NCBI GenBank assembly: GCA_003216155.1
Contig: QCJH01000001.1
Location: 1 to 64,000, forward strand
Length of the DNA: 64,000 nucleotides
Direction of reading: 5' to 3'
DNA from: Prochlorococcus sp. AG-409-A19
Lineage (GTDB): Bacteria; Cyanobacteriota; Cyanobacteriia; PCC-6307; Cyanobiaceae
Shown: one piece after another, positions 54,308-63,123 of the stretch
Numbering within the stretch: position 1 is the first letter of the stretch
Layout of the letters: the number at the start of each line of letters is the position of its first letter
Program-made: the position numbers and the translations under genes
The notes under the pieces: generated by a model
Seen by the model: the letters and a program-made list of their open reading frames with translations, nothing else
The model's database searches: none
Told to the model about the DNA's origin: nothing

Positions 54308-55201
54308 TTAGTTTGTATAAGGAGATAAGGTAATTTTATTTATTATATTCATTATGAAGGTTATTAATAGATTTAGAATTAAAAAGCTAGATAAGAGAAT
54401 GAGAAACCCTTCAACTGCTCGCCCCGTTTGCGTTATTGTAGTGTCACTTACAGCGTAAAGGTCTGTATATCCAACTGCTATAGCTAATGTACTATTCTTT
54501 GCAAGATTTAAATACTGACTAGTTAACGCTGGCAAAATAGCTGGTAGTGACTGAGGGATTATAATTCTTCTTAGTCCGATCAATTCAGGTATTCCTAGGC
54601 TTCTGAATGCTTCCCATTGTTCATAAGATACAGATGTTATTCCTCCCCTAACAATTTCTGCGATAGAAGCCCCTGTAAAGACACTTAACCCAATTATTAG
54701 AGATGAGAATTCTACTGTTAGTTTTAAGCCTAAGAACTGAATACCTTGATTTGAGACGTTTATAAATTGATGATTTTCAATTGGTGAATTACTTAAACCA
54801 AGGAATACTACAAAATACCAAAAGAAAAGTTGTAATAATAAAGGAATCTGTCTGATTAATGCAACATATATTCTTGATATTGTACGTAGCAAGTAATTTT
54901 TGCTGATTCTAGCTAGTCCAGCTCCTACCCCAATGATCGTTGTTATTAATAGTGAGATTGTAATTACTTTTAAGCTATTCAACCATCCTACAAGTAGTGC
55001 TAATGAATAGCTATTGTGTGGCGCGTAAGGTATTGACTTTTCTGCAAGTTCAAATCCAGCAGGTTGAATTAGCCAACCAAAGCTTAGACCCATATTTGTT
55101 CTAATCAGATTAATCCATAAATTGTTTATTAATACCCCTGCTATAGAAAGGATAAATAAACCAGTTAGTAATTGAGATGTATATTTTGCTGAGTATTTCA
55201 T
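54308..55201 (-). CDS. aapQ: Amino-acid ABC transporter permease (AapQ type)
   Basis: This 297-residue polytopic protein is the second permease. It has the EAA-like GITSVSYEQWEAFRSLGI followed by RRIIIPQSLPAILPALTSQY. Its N-terminal helices and the periplasmic loop (about residues 40-75) are typical of AapQ. It starts two bases after the binding-protein stop, so it is coupled to aapJ. Confidence 0.85.
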   Translation of the reverse strand: MKYSAKYTSQLLTGLFILSIAGVLINNLWINLIRTNMGLSFGWLIQPAGFELAEKSIPYAPHNSYSLALLVGWLNSLKVITISLLITTIIGVGAGLARISKNYLLRTISRIYVALIRQIPLLLQLFFWYFVVFLGLSNSPIENHQFINVSNQGIQFLGLKLTVEFSSLIIGLSVFTGASIAEIVRGGITSVSYEQWEAFRSLGIPELIGLRRIIIPQSLPAILPALTSQYLNLAKNSTLAIAVGYTDLYAVSDTTITQTGRAVEGFLILLSSFLILNLLITFIMNIINKITLSPYTN

Positions 55202-55203
55202 TT

Positions 55204-56253
55204 TTAATTCAGTGGGGGAGATATAAGTAATCCTCCCTCTTTATATGATTTATTTAAACCTCTTGGGATAAATATTTTCTTGTCTTTACCTAAATGTCTA
55301 TCGTATATCTCTCCATAATTTCCTGTACTTCTTATTAATTTTACCACGAAGTCATTAGAAAGACCAAGCTTATTCCCAAGACCACCATCAATACCTAATA
55401 ATCTCCTTAGTGCAGTTAAATTAGGATTGTTTTTTGCAGTTTGAACTTTTTCTTCAATGTTATTTTTATTAATTCCATGCTCCTCTGTTGCAAACAAGGC
55501 ATAAACCACCCATCTTATTGCGTCACTTAGTTTCTGATCACCTCCAATAGAGACAGGAGCAAGAGGTTCCTTACTAAGAATATCTCTTAGTATTAAGTGA
55601 TTATTTGAATTTGGAAAACTTGATCTAGCCGCTGCCAACTGGGATCTATCAGAGGTCATTGCTTTACATCTTCCTTGAAGATAACCAGATACAACCTGAT
55701 TCAAGTCTTGGTATTTTATTGGTACATAAGATAGTTTTCTCTGTTGGAATGCGTCATTTAGATTTTGTTCTGTTGTTGTTCCTGAGCCTACACAAATACT
55801 TGAATTATCTAGCTCATCAATACTTAGTATCCCACTATCTTTTTTTACCATAAGTGCTTGTCCATCAAAAAATACTACGGGTCCAAAGCTCATGCCATTT
55901 CCACCTATTGCATCTCTACTTAGATTGAATGTTGTATTTCTGGATAATAGGTCAATTTCTCCGGTCTTAATTGCTGTAAACCTTTCCGGAGCAGTAAGTG
56001 GACGAAACTCTACCTTTTGTGGATCACCTAGAAATGCTGCTGCCATTGCTCGGCATAGATCTACATCTATCCCTTCGTAGCGACCATTACTAAGTAAAAA
56101 GCTAAAACCCGGTATTTTTCCGCTAACTCCACAGTGAAGTGTTCCTCTTTTTTGAATAACATCAAGTCTTGATACGCTCGTATTACCTATAGAAGCACAT
56201 CCAGTACATAAAACAGAAAGTGCTAATAGCCTTGTAGCTATGTTTTTAATCAT
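55204..56253 (-). CDS. aapJ: Amino-acid ABC transporter substrate-binding protein (AapJ type)
   Basis: This 349-residue protein has an N-terminal signal with a possible lipobox (LSVLCTGCASIGN, Cys near residue 19). It is followed by a periplasmic binding-protein type 2 fold: VIQKRGTLHCGVSGKIPGFS, GIDVDLCRAMAAAFLG and CVGSGTTTEQNL are typical of AapJ. It should bind several L-amino acids (neutral and acidic). It is the first gene of aapJQMP. Confidence 0.88.
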   Translation of the reverse strand: MIKNIATRLLALSVLCTGCASIGNTSVSRLDVIQKRGTLHCGVSGKIPGFSFLLSNGRYEGIDVDLCRAMAAAFLGDPQKVEFRPLTAPERFTAIKTGEIDLLSRNTTFNLSRDAIGGNGMSFGPVVFFDGQALMVKKDSGILSIDELDNSSICVGSGTTTEQNLNDAFQQRKLSYVPIKYQDLNQVVSGYLQGRCKAMTSDRSQLAAARSSFPNSNNHLILRDILSKEPLAPVSIGGDQKLSDAIRWVVYALFATEEHGINKNNIEEKVQTAKNNPNLTALRRLLGIDGGLGNKLGLSNDFVVKLIRSTGNYGEIYDRHLGKDKKIFIPRGLNKSYKEGGLLISPPLN

Positions 56254-56277
56254 GTTTGCCTTTTAGGATGACGTTAG

Positions 56278-56308
56278 TCTCCCAGAAAAGCTTGGCATTT
56301 CCAGGAGA
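56278..56308 (-). promoter_or_regulatory. Hairpin between the SulP gene and aapJ
   Basis: On the minus strand, TCTCCTGGAAA can pair with TTTCTGGGAGA (two G-U pairs) around a short loop. It lies 25 bp before the aapJ start and about 95 bp after the SulP stop, so it could be a SulP terminator or an aapJ leader structure. No clear U-run follows. Confidence 0.35.
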
Positions 56309-56403
56309 TATTTTAGTTTTCTAAAAACTATTGTTATATTTGTATGATGATGTCCTGGTTAATAAATCTATTTTACATATGTGTAAGCTAGCTTTTTAGT
56401 ATT

Positions 56404-57999
56404 TCAGGCATGCATCTGACTTTGGCCTCCTATTCGTTCGAATAGATCAAGACTTTCCTTATTCAGCCCAACAACTTCTACTTCTTTTCCTCCAACTTTA
56501 TATTTCCTGATAATTTGTTCTAATGCAGCTACTCCACTCTGATCCCAGATATGAGATTTGGACATGTCTATAGTGATTTGATTTTGCCGTGCATAAAGGT
56601 CAAATCCCTGCAGGAAATAAATCTTACTTACAAAGAAGAGTTGTCCAACTACCTGATATTTAATTACATTCTCTGACTGCTCTATTATTGATACATTTAT
56701 GACTTTAGCGACTTTTCTACTAAATAATATTCCCGCTAGTGCAACACCTGCCAATACACCTAAGGCTAAATTATGTGGTTGAGTAAGCATTGTGACTGAG
56801 AATGTCATAAGCATTACTGCAGTATCACTTCTAGGCACTTTCCTTATATTTTTTAGTCCAGTTGTATCTGCTGTACTAATTGCAATAGTTATCATTACAG
56901 CGACAAGTGCAGCCATAGGTATTCTCTCTAACCATGGTCTACAAAGAAGGATCATAGATAGTAAGCAAATTCCTGATGAAAAAGTTGATAAACGTGATTT
57001 CCCACCATTCTCTGTATTCATAACTGATTGACCCACTAATGCACATCCAGCCATTCCTCCAAATAATGAAGAGACTACATTTGCTATTCCTTGACCTCTT
57101 GCTTCTTTATTCTTATTAGAATTAGTGTCTGTCAAATCATCTAGAATATCCTGTGTAAGGAATGTTTCCATAAGTCCTACTAATGATATGGCGAGTGATG
57201 TTGGAAGTATTATTCCTAGAGTCTCTAAATTGAGTGGTATCTTTCCATCTGATAGTGATCCAAATGGCATGGTGAAATGAGGCAAGCCATTTGGCAACTG
57301 TCCCAAATCCTTAACAGTAGGTATATCTAGACTGAAAACAGAGGCTATTATTGTAAGTACAACAATAGCTACTAATTGAGATGGGATTAACCGTGTCAGT
57401 TTTGGTAAACCATAAATAATTACTAACCCTATTAAAACAAGTATCCAAATCGTTGGAATTTGTAGACCAGTTGGTAGAAATAAATTATTTGAATTATCAG
57501 CAATATGATTTTCCTGGTGTAAATTAATACCTAATTGTGGAAATTGTGCCTGAAGTATTAGTAATGCGAGCGCATTTACAAAGCCACTAAGAACCCCTTG
57601 AGGTACAAATCGCATTTGATATGCAAGTCTTAAATATCCCCATAGAATTTGTAAGAGACCAGTTAGTAGTCCAGCTGCCATTAAATAGTAGAAACCTAAA
57701 CCTGCACCTTGTGCGTTTCCAGTAGCGACTACTCCTGTCATCAATAATGCTGTTGAACCAGTAGCAGAAGTAATCATTCCCATCCGACCACCGACAAAGG
57801 CAATGGTTATTGATAGGCAGAAAGCTCCAAACAGGCCTACTTGAGGGTCAACACCTGCTATTCCAGAAAAGGCTATTGCCTCTGGAATCATTGCGAAAGC
57901 AACTACAAGACCTGAGAGGATGTCTTTACGGGGCGAACTAAGCCACTGACTTAGAACTGTTGATTCAAAGCCTCTTTGAATGGAGGACTGATTTTCCAA
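56404..57999 (-). CDS. SulP-family anion transporter with STAS domain
   Basis: This 531-residue inner-membrane protein has about ten to twelve helices. The N-terminal signature [20 protein letters not shown] (31-50) is typical of SulP. A C-terminal STAS domain starts after about residue 440, with [20 protein letters not shown]. In cyanobacteria this family includes the sodium-dependent bicarbonate carrier BicA and sulfate carriers; the substrate cannot be decided by motif alone. In a picocyanobacterium, bicarbonate uptake is a good guess. Confidence 0.8.
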   Translation of the reverse strand: MENQSSIQRGFESTVLSQWLSSPRKDILSGLVVAFAMIPEAIAFSGIAGVDPQVGLFGAFCLSITIAFVGGRMGMITSATGSTALLMTGVVATGNAQGAGLGFYYLMAAGLLTGLLQILWGYLRLAYQMRFVPQGVLSGFVNALALLILQAQFPQLGINLHQENHIADNSNNLFLPTGLQIPTIWILVLIGLVIIYGLPKLTRLIPSQLVAIVVLTIIASVFSLDIPTVKDLGQLPNGLPHFTMPFGSLSDGKIPLNLETLGIILPTSLAISLVGLMETFLTQDILDDLTDTNSNKNKEARGQGIANVVSSLFGGMAGCALVGQSVMNTENGGKSRLSTFSSGICLLSMILLCRPWLERIPMAALVAVMITIAISTADTTGLKNIRKVPRSDTAVMLMTFSVTMLTQPHNLALGVLAGVALAGILFSRKVAKVINVSIIEQSENVIKYQVVGQLFFVSKIYFLQGFDLYARQNQITIDMSKSHIWDQSGVAALEQIIRKYKVGGKEVEVVGLNKESLDLFERIGGQSQMHA

Positions 58000-58011
58000 G
58001 ACCTAAATAAT

Positions 58012-59292
58012 TTAAAGAGTAGGCAGTATGCCATTTGGATCAAATTTTGACTTTAATTTTTTGAGACCTGGTAGCCATTCTTTGAAAGCCGATTCAGTCT
58101 CTTTTTGGTGCCAAGGGAGATGTTGATGCATTTGAGCAAGGTGGACACCAGGGCAAAACGGTTCAAGTGCCTCCCATGCTTTTTCTAGCCATGCCATACT
58201 TTTAGCCTTTAAAAATTCATCTCCAGGGGGCCAAGCAGCATTAATCCAAGGTTTCCAAATTGCATCCCTGTGAATAAATGATGTTTCGTCTTTAGTTGTT
58301 GAATTTGTAACACCTCCTAATTGTTGGGCTGCTATAAAGCATCTTGGATCAGGACGCTGATAGATAAGTTTTCTTAAAATAGAAATAATTTCTTGACTAG
58401 AATTGTTCCAACTCGGACCAAGTAGTCCTATTACTTCATTGCATGAGATACCTGATTTTGATGAATTTGGATTGGCAGGCCTAAATTCAGGTAGATTTTG
58501 TAGACCATTAAGTTCTTTTTCTCTAAATGGATTAGCTGTTGATAGTATCCCTTTGAATTCTTTAAGGCAATCATTTGCAACTTTACTATTCTTTTTTATT
58601 ATCATATTAGCTTTTATGACATCTCCCCAAATCCATTGAAGGCTCGCTGTCAAGGGCCATTTTTCGGATAATTCTATTGCTTTTAAAAGTTGTGTGTTAT
58701 TTATTTCAACCTCTAATGATAAAAGGGGTTCTTGAGTAAATGTTCTTAGCTTCAATTTAGTAATTATTGCAAGAAATCCTGCTGCACCACATAGACCACG
58801 CCAAATCATTTGTTCTTCTATAGAGCTTTGTTGATTTGGCTTTATAACTGTGAATCCTTCTCCTAATCCCCAAATCCCGCTAATTTCTAATATTTGATCA
58901 ATTGCTAATCCTTGGCTTCTACTTAATGGACTTATTCCTCCAGTAATAATATAGCCTATTCCTGGTAAGCCAGATAGTCCGATAGGAAAAGTCCTTTTGT
59001 GACTTGCTAACTCTAAAATTAAACTTTGCATGTTGACACCACCACCAATTTCTATTGTTTTTGATGTGTCCTCATATTGGATCCTTTTGTAATTTGAACG
59101 TAGATCAAGAGTCCAATGGCCGTCAGCTGCACAGCGACTTGATGTACCACCACTACAGACAAGTAGGGGTTTGGGTTTTAAATCCCATGATTTTAGAATG
59201 CTTTCCAGATTGCTATCAACGTCTTCTATGACTCCAGCTAAGCAGGAGCCTTGAGCAATAATATTCGGAACATTTAGGTGAGAAGGAATGAT
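58012..59292 (-). CDS. FAD-binding (PCMH-type) oxidase; start codon unclear
   Basis: The FAD-binding domain (PCMH/BBE type) is continuous from about 59292. GSCLAGVIEDVDSNLESIL, KPLLVCSGGTSSRCAADGHW and TIEIGGGVNMQSLILEL lead into the rest (PIGLSGLPGIGYIITGGISP). The only in-frame ATG (59031) would cut off 87 residues that clearly belong to the fold. After the upstream stop there is no ATG, GTG or TTG; the frame begins with codons such as ATC and ATT (59292, 59289). Either a rare start is used or the normal start was lost. Substrate unknown. Confidence 0.7.
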   Translation of the reverse strand: MIPSHLNVPNIIAQGSCLAGVIEDVDSNLESILKSWDLKPKPLLVCSGGTSSRCAADGHWTLDLRSNYKRIQYEDTSKTIEIGGGVNMQSLILELASHKRTFPIGLSGLPGIGYIITGGISPLSRSQGLAIDQILEISGIWGLGEGFTVIKPNQQSSIEEQMIWRGLCGAAGFLAIITKLKLRTFTQEPLLSLEVEINNTQLLKAIELSEKWPLTASLQWIWGDVIKANMIIKKNSKVANDCLKEFKGILSTANPFREKELNGLQNLPEFRPANPNSSKSGISCNEVIGLLGPSWNNSSQEIISILRKLIYQRPDPRCFIAAQQLGGVTNSTTKDETSFIHRDAIWKPWINAAWPPGDEFLKAKSMAWLEKAWEALEPFCPGVHLAQMHQHLPWHQKETESAFKEWLPGLKKLKSKFDPNGILPTL

Positions 59293-59381
59293 CCTGGTTT
59301 AATCTCTATAAAGACTACCTACCTTATTCTAGTTAATGCCCATCAAAACCTCAGATAAGTTCATTCAAACTACACAAATCA

Positions 59382-60455
59382 GTGAATAAGGATTTTCTTT
59401 TTAATCAAAACAACGAGCTTGGTGTTCTTGTATGCGGTCATGGCAGTAGAAATAGAGCTGCAGTAGACGAGTTTGCACAACTTGTTAAGTCAATAGAGCA
59501 AAGGTTACCTGGTATACCTATTGAATATGGATATCTTGAATTTGCTCGTCCTATACTTAACGAAGCCCTAGATAGACTTAAGGCCAGATCAGTTAAGAGA
59601 GTCTTGGCTATTCCGGCAATGCTTTTCGCAGCCGGTCATACCAAAAACGATATTCCTTCTTTATTGAATAAGTATTCGTTGAAAAATAAGTTACAAATAG
59701 ATTTTGGAAAAGAGCTAGGTATTGACCGCCTTATGATTAATGCGGCTGGGGCAAGGATTCTGGAAACTATTCGGAATGCCTCTTACGTCCCCTTATCACA
59801 GACTATGTTGGCTGTAGTAGGTCGTGGTTCATCAGATCCTGATGCCAATTCAAATGTAGCTAAGATAACAAGAATGCTTGTTGAAGCCTTTGGTTTTGGA
59901 TGGGGAGAAACTCTATATTCAGGTGTTACATTCCCTCTTGTAGAACCAGGTTTAAGACATATTGCTAACCTTGGCTTCAAAAGGATAATCGTGTTGCCCT
60001 ATTTCCTATTCTCAGGAGTATTAGTAAGCAGAATATATCAACATACTAATCTAGTAGCTAAAGATAAACTAGATATTGAATTTCTTCAGTCTAAATATTT
60101 AGGCAATCATCCATTAGTTGTTGATACTTTTATAGAAAGAATTAAAGAGACATATACAGGTGATACTGCAATGAACTGTTCTTTATGTAAATACAGAGAC
60201 CAAGTTTTAGGGTTTGAGAAAGATGTTGGCTTACCTCAGGCCAGCCATCATCACCACGTCGAGGGCATAGAAGCAGGCTGTGAACTATGCGAGTACGAAT
60301 GCACTGGGGCCTGTCAGGAGCAAGTAGATGCCTCTATTGATCTTCCTGAAGGCCATTCTCACAAGCATGATCATGCTCATTACCCGCATTCAGATCACCC
60401 ACTTGGACCCCTTAGTCTGATTTCTTTGGCAGAAGACAAACATAAAAAGAATTAG
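59382..60455 (+). CDS. cbiX: Sirohydrochlorin chelatase CbiX (cobalt type), metal-rich tail
   Basis: This is a 357-residue double-domain chelatase. The first half has VCGHGSRN with the catalytic His and AIPAMLFAAGHTKND; the second half has VVGRGSSDPDAN and LPYFLFSGVLVSRI. The C-terminus is special: CSLCKYRDQVLGFEKD, CELCEYECTGACQEQ and a His-rich end (GHSHKHDHAHYPHSDH), likely an iron-sulfur and metal store. It inserts cobalt into sirohydrochlorin for vitamin B12. It starts with GTG at 59382. A hairpin terminator follows. Confidence 0.9.
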   Translation: MNKDFLFNQNNELGVLVCGHGSRNRAAVDEFAQLVKSIEQRLPGIPIEYGYLEFARPILNEALDRLKARSVKRVLAIPAMLFAAGHTKNDIPSLLNKYSLKNKLQIDFGKELGIDRLMINAAGARILETIRNASYVPLSQTMLAVVGRGSSDPDANSNVAKITRMLVEAFGFGWGETLYSGVTFPLVEPGLRHIANLGFKRIIVLPYFLFSGVLVSRIYQHTNLVAKDKLDIEFLQSKYLGNHPLVVDTFIERIKETYTGDTAMNCSLCKYRDQVLGFEKDVGLPQASHHHHVEGIEAGCELCEYECTGACQEQVDASIDLPEGHSHKHDHAHYPHSDHPLGPLSLISLAEDKHKKN

Positions 60456-60521
60456 TGCAAAACACGACCTCATGAGTCTCCTTCTCTGACTGGACTCGTA
60501 AGACTCGTCAAGTATAAGTAA

Positions 60522-60550
60522 GGCTTATGTATAAGCCATTTTTGTTTTTC
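60522..60550 (+). terminator. Rho-independent terminator after cbiX
   Basis: GGCTTAT (60522-60528) pairs with ATAAGCC (60531-60537) and is followed by ATTTTTGTTTTT. It is 67 bp past the cbiX stop. Confidence 0.75.
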
Positions 60551-60836
60551 CCAAGGGATTTCCACAGTAAAAAGTAGGTTTTTCCACTGATTTTTTGTCG
60601 AAAGCTAGTGAGGGTGAATTCCTGTGGTTTTTAGTTTTGGTCACAGTTGATGCTTGACATAATAAAAAAAATTTTTCCTATATCTACTAGTTTCACCACC
60701 CCAATCTAAAAACCTTACAGTCACTTGAGTCTTGTTCTGTCTCGCTTGGCCTCTTAATAGTTCATACACTTTTGACGTACTGGGTATTTATGAGTTTTCT
60801 TGTTTGGGCTAAGTACCAATGAGAGAGAACTTCTGA
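60551..60836. other. Intergenic region with DnaA-box-like words
   Basis: TTTCCACAG (60559-60567), TTTTCCACT (60580-60588) and AACCACAGG read on the minus strand (near 60621) resemble DnaA boxes, but none is a perfect TTATCCACA. I do not call an origin. The promoter for the DUF2811 gene must be here. Confidence 0.3.
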
Positions 60837-61088
60837 ATGGATCGAAATCAGCTTGAGAGATGCGTAGACATCAACACAGCCTCATCTTCTGCATATGTAA
60901 GCCTTGAGACTGAAATCCCAGAAGTCCTTTATCGTGGAATGAAGGAGTTCATAGCTAAGCATCCAAATTGGGATCAATACCGAGTGATGAGCTCAGCTTT
61001 GGCAAACTTTCTTTTTCAAAATGGTTGTGGTGATCGCGCTGTGACAGAGCGGTATTTAAATGATCTTTTTAGTCGTTCTGATGCTTGA
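60837..61088 (+). CDS. DUF2811 protein
   Basis: This 83-residue cyanobacterial family protein has the core SLETEIPEVLYRGMKEFIAK and HPNWDQYRVMSSALANFLFQ. The C-terminus RYLNDLFSRSDA completes the usual motif. It is soluble, mostly helical and of unknown function. Its last 20 bases overlap the converging end of the GMC oxidoreductase gene. Confidence 0.85.
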   Translation: MDRNQLERCVDINTASSSAYVSLETEIPEVLYRGMKEFIAKHPNWDQYRVMSSALANFLFQNGCGDRAVTERYLNDLFSRSDA

Positions 61089-62718
61089 GAGCTGATTGGC
61101 AAGCCCTTCTAGCAATTGCCATCATTGTCAATGTTGGACTTTGCCAGGCTGATGTTGGCCAACATGCTCCATCAACTACTAACACGTTTTGACAGCGCCA
61201 AAGCCTGTTAAACCTATCTACAACACTATTTCCTTCTTTAGATCCCATAGCAGCTCCTCCTACTTCATGGATGTAATAACCAGGAGGAGGTGGTTCATTA
61301 CCAAGGGCTACAGCTCCTTCAATCAAGGGCTCTACAAACGGGAATTTGAATATATCTTTTAATGGAAGCATTTCCCCTCCTGCTTTTTCAATAATGCTTA
61401 TTAAAGTTTTATTCATATGATTCGACATATTTCTTTCATTATTCCCCCACATGAATTCTATATGAGGAACTGAAATACCCCATTTATCTTTTTTATTTGA
61501 AAGAGTAACCTTGTTATTTTCTCTTGCCAGAACTTCTCCATGGCCTATAAGAAATCCAGTAGAGTGATTTGGAAATCTTTTTAAACACTTTGGTGGTTCA
61601 AATCTTCCAATGCCACCCCATATACCATAACCTCTTATAAAATTATTATCGTCTTGTCTTTCAAGCCTAGATCCTAGAGGTATGAAAAAGCTGCCAGCTC
61701 CAGATAAAGTCTTAGATATCTTGCTAGGTTTTTGATGTTCTAGATCATTTCTATTTTTAATAGTAAAAAACCTGCACATAGATATATGATCCATTATATT
61801 TTTGCCAATTTTTTGTGAAGGGTCTATTAATCCTTTCTCACATTCATTTTCTTCTGAACTAAGAAGTATTCTTATCGATTGTATTGTAGAAGCACATAGA
61901 ATAAACAGCTCTGCTCTTAACTTACTACGCTGACCATTATTCTGATCAACAATTAATATAGATTCTGCTCTAGTTCTATCCTTATTCATTATAATCCTCT
62001 CTACCTTTTGATTGCTAATAATTTGTACATTCCCTGTTTCTATTGCTGCTTTCAATGTGCTGCCTAAACTGCTATATTTTGGCCATTCACCATCTTCATT
62101 ACTTTTAAAAGGTCCAAATCCTCTGGAGTGAATTACAGGATATCCAAGCCTTTGTCTAACTTTATTTGCAAATTCATTTTCTTCAACTGTAAATGGTAAG
62201 GGGTCAAGATAATTTCCATCAGGTAGTTGCTTTAAACCATCTCTAGACCCACGTATTCCCAATCTGCTTTCTAATGACTCGTAATGAGGTGAAAGGTCTG
62301 AATATTTTATAGGCCATTCGGAACCGTAACCGTCATTAAGAGAGGCCTTAAATTCATAATCTGATAACCGTAATGTTATCCCCCCCCAAGTAAGACTTCT
62401 ACCACCTAATTGTTTTCCCTGTGTCCATATAAATGGCTTATTCTGAGGGAATGTATAAGGATTATCTTTTTCATTGGAAAATAAAAGTGGATTTGACTTC
62501 CAATAGCCAGGATGTTGTGCTTGTATTCTTCTCTTTCCGCTAACTATTCCATTAATCCTATTTAATGTATTAATCGGTTCGGAACCTATAGCCTCTTCAG
62601 ATGTGTACTTAGGTCCAGCCTCAACTACAAGAACCTTTACACCCGCTTCTGCAAAAGTTAAAGCTGCTACGCCACCAGTTGCACCAGATCCAATGACAAT
62701 AACTTCGTAATCATTCAT
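61069..62718 (-). CDS. GMC-family flavoprotein oxidoreductase
   Basis: This 549-residue enzyme has the N-terminal FAD motif VIGSGATGGVAALTFAEAG (8-26) and VVEAGP. The GMC signature-like GKQLGGRSLTWGGITLRL and the C-terminal HEVGGAAMGSKEGNSVVD, then CWPTSAWQSPTLTMMAIARR, which carries the usual C-terminal catalytic site, are also present. GMC enzymes oxidise alcohols or sugars. The substrate is unknown. It converges on the DUF2811 gene with a 20-bp overlap. Confidence 0.82.
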   Translation of the reverse strand: MNDYEVIVIGSGATGGVAALTFAEAGVKVLVVEAGPKYTSEEAIGSEPINTLNRINGIVSGKRRIQAQHPGYWKSNPLLFSNEKDNPYTFPQNKPFIWTQGKQLGGRSLTWGGITLRLSDYEFKASLNDGYGSEWPIKYSDLSPHYESLESRLGIRGSRDGLKQLPDGNYLDPLPFTVEENEFANKVRQRLGYPVIHSRGFGPFKSNEDGEWPKYSSLGSTLKAAIETGNVQIISNQKVERIIMNKDRTRAESILIVDQNNGQRSKLRAELFILCASTIQSIRILLSSEENECEKGLIDPSQKIGKNIMDHISMCRFFTIKNRNDLEHQKPSKISKTLSGAGSFFIPLGSRLERQDDNNFIRGYGIWGGIGRFEPPKCLKRFPNHSTGFLIGHGEVLARENNKVTLSNKKDKWGISVPHIEFMWGNNERNMSNHMNKTLISIIEKAGGEMLPLKDIFKFPFVEPLIEGAVALGNEPPPPGYYIHEVGGAAMGSKEGNSVVDRFNRLWRCQNVLVVDGACWPTSAWQSPTLTMMAIARRACQSALKHQND

Positions 62719-62954
62719 AATTGTTGAAGTGATTGGTTAATCATACTTTGATTCATGTCAATCACTTTATCATTAATTGTTTGTAGCATACAAAAACAGC
62801 TTGTTAACTAATTGCATGTAAAACCAAATTTTTTTTGAATTTTATAATTAGTATAATTCTACTTTTAATGTTCTTCTATATGAATTATCTTATGATTTAA
62901 TCAAAGAAATTTTCCTAAAGTGACTTATATTTTAGAATAATAAAATTTTAAAAT
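62719..62954. other. AT-rich intergenic region
   Basis: No gene or clear motif; it holds the promoter of the GMC oxidoreductase gene on its left side. Confidence 0.3.
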
Positions 62955-62985
62955 AAAAAAGGCCCAGCATTGCTGGACCTTTTTT
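62955..62985 (-). terminator. Terminator downstream of tRNA-fMet
   Basis: CCAGC pairs with GCTGG around ATT, extended by GG/CC and A-run/T-run pairs on both sides with one mismatch. Both strands end in a U-run, so it is bidirectional; for the minus strand it is just after tRNA-fMet. Confidence 0.8.
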
Positions 62986-62999
62986 ATTTAGGTTGTTAT

Positions 63000-63076
<77 letters not shown>

Positions 63077-63123
63077 TCGATCAACTAAGCATACATGTTG
63101 ACCTAATGGTTCGCGTCCTGTTA

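Noticed and set aside
60559..60630. DnaA-box-like cluster as a replication origin
   Set aside because: Only three imperfect words, and no dnaA, dnaN or other replication gene near; too weak to call an origin.
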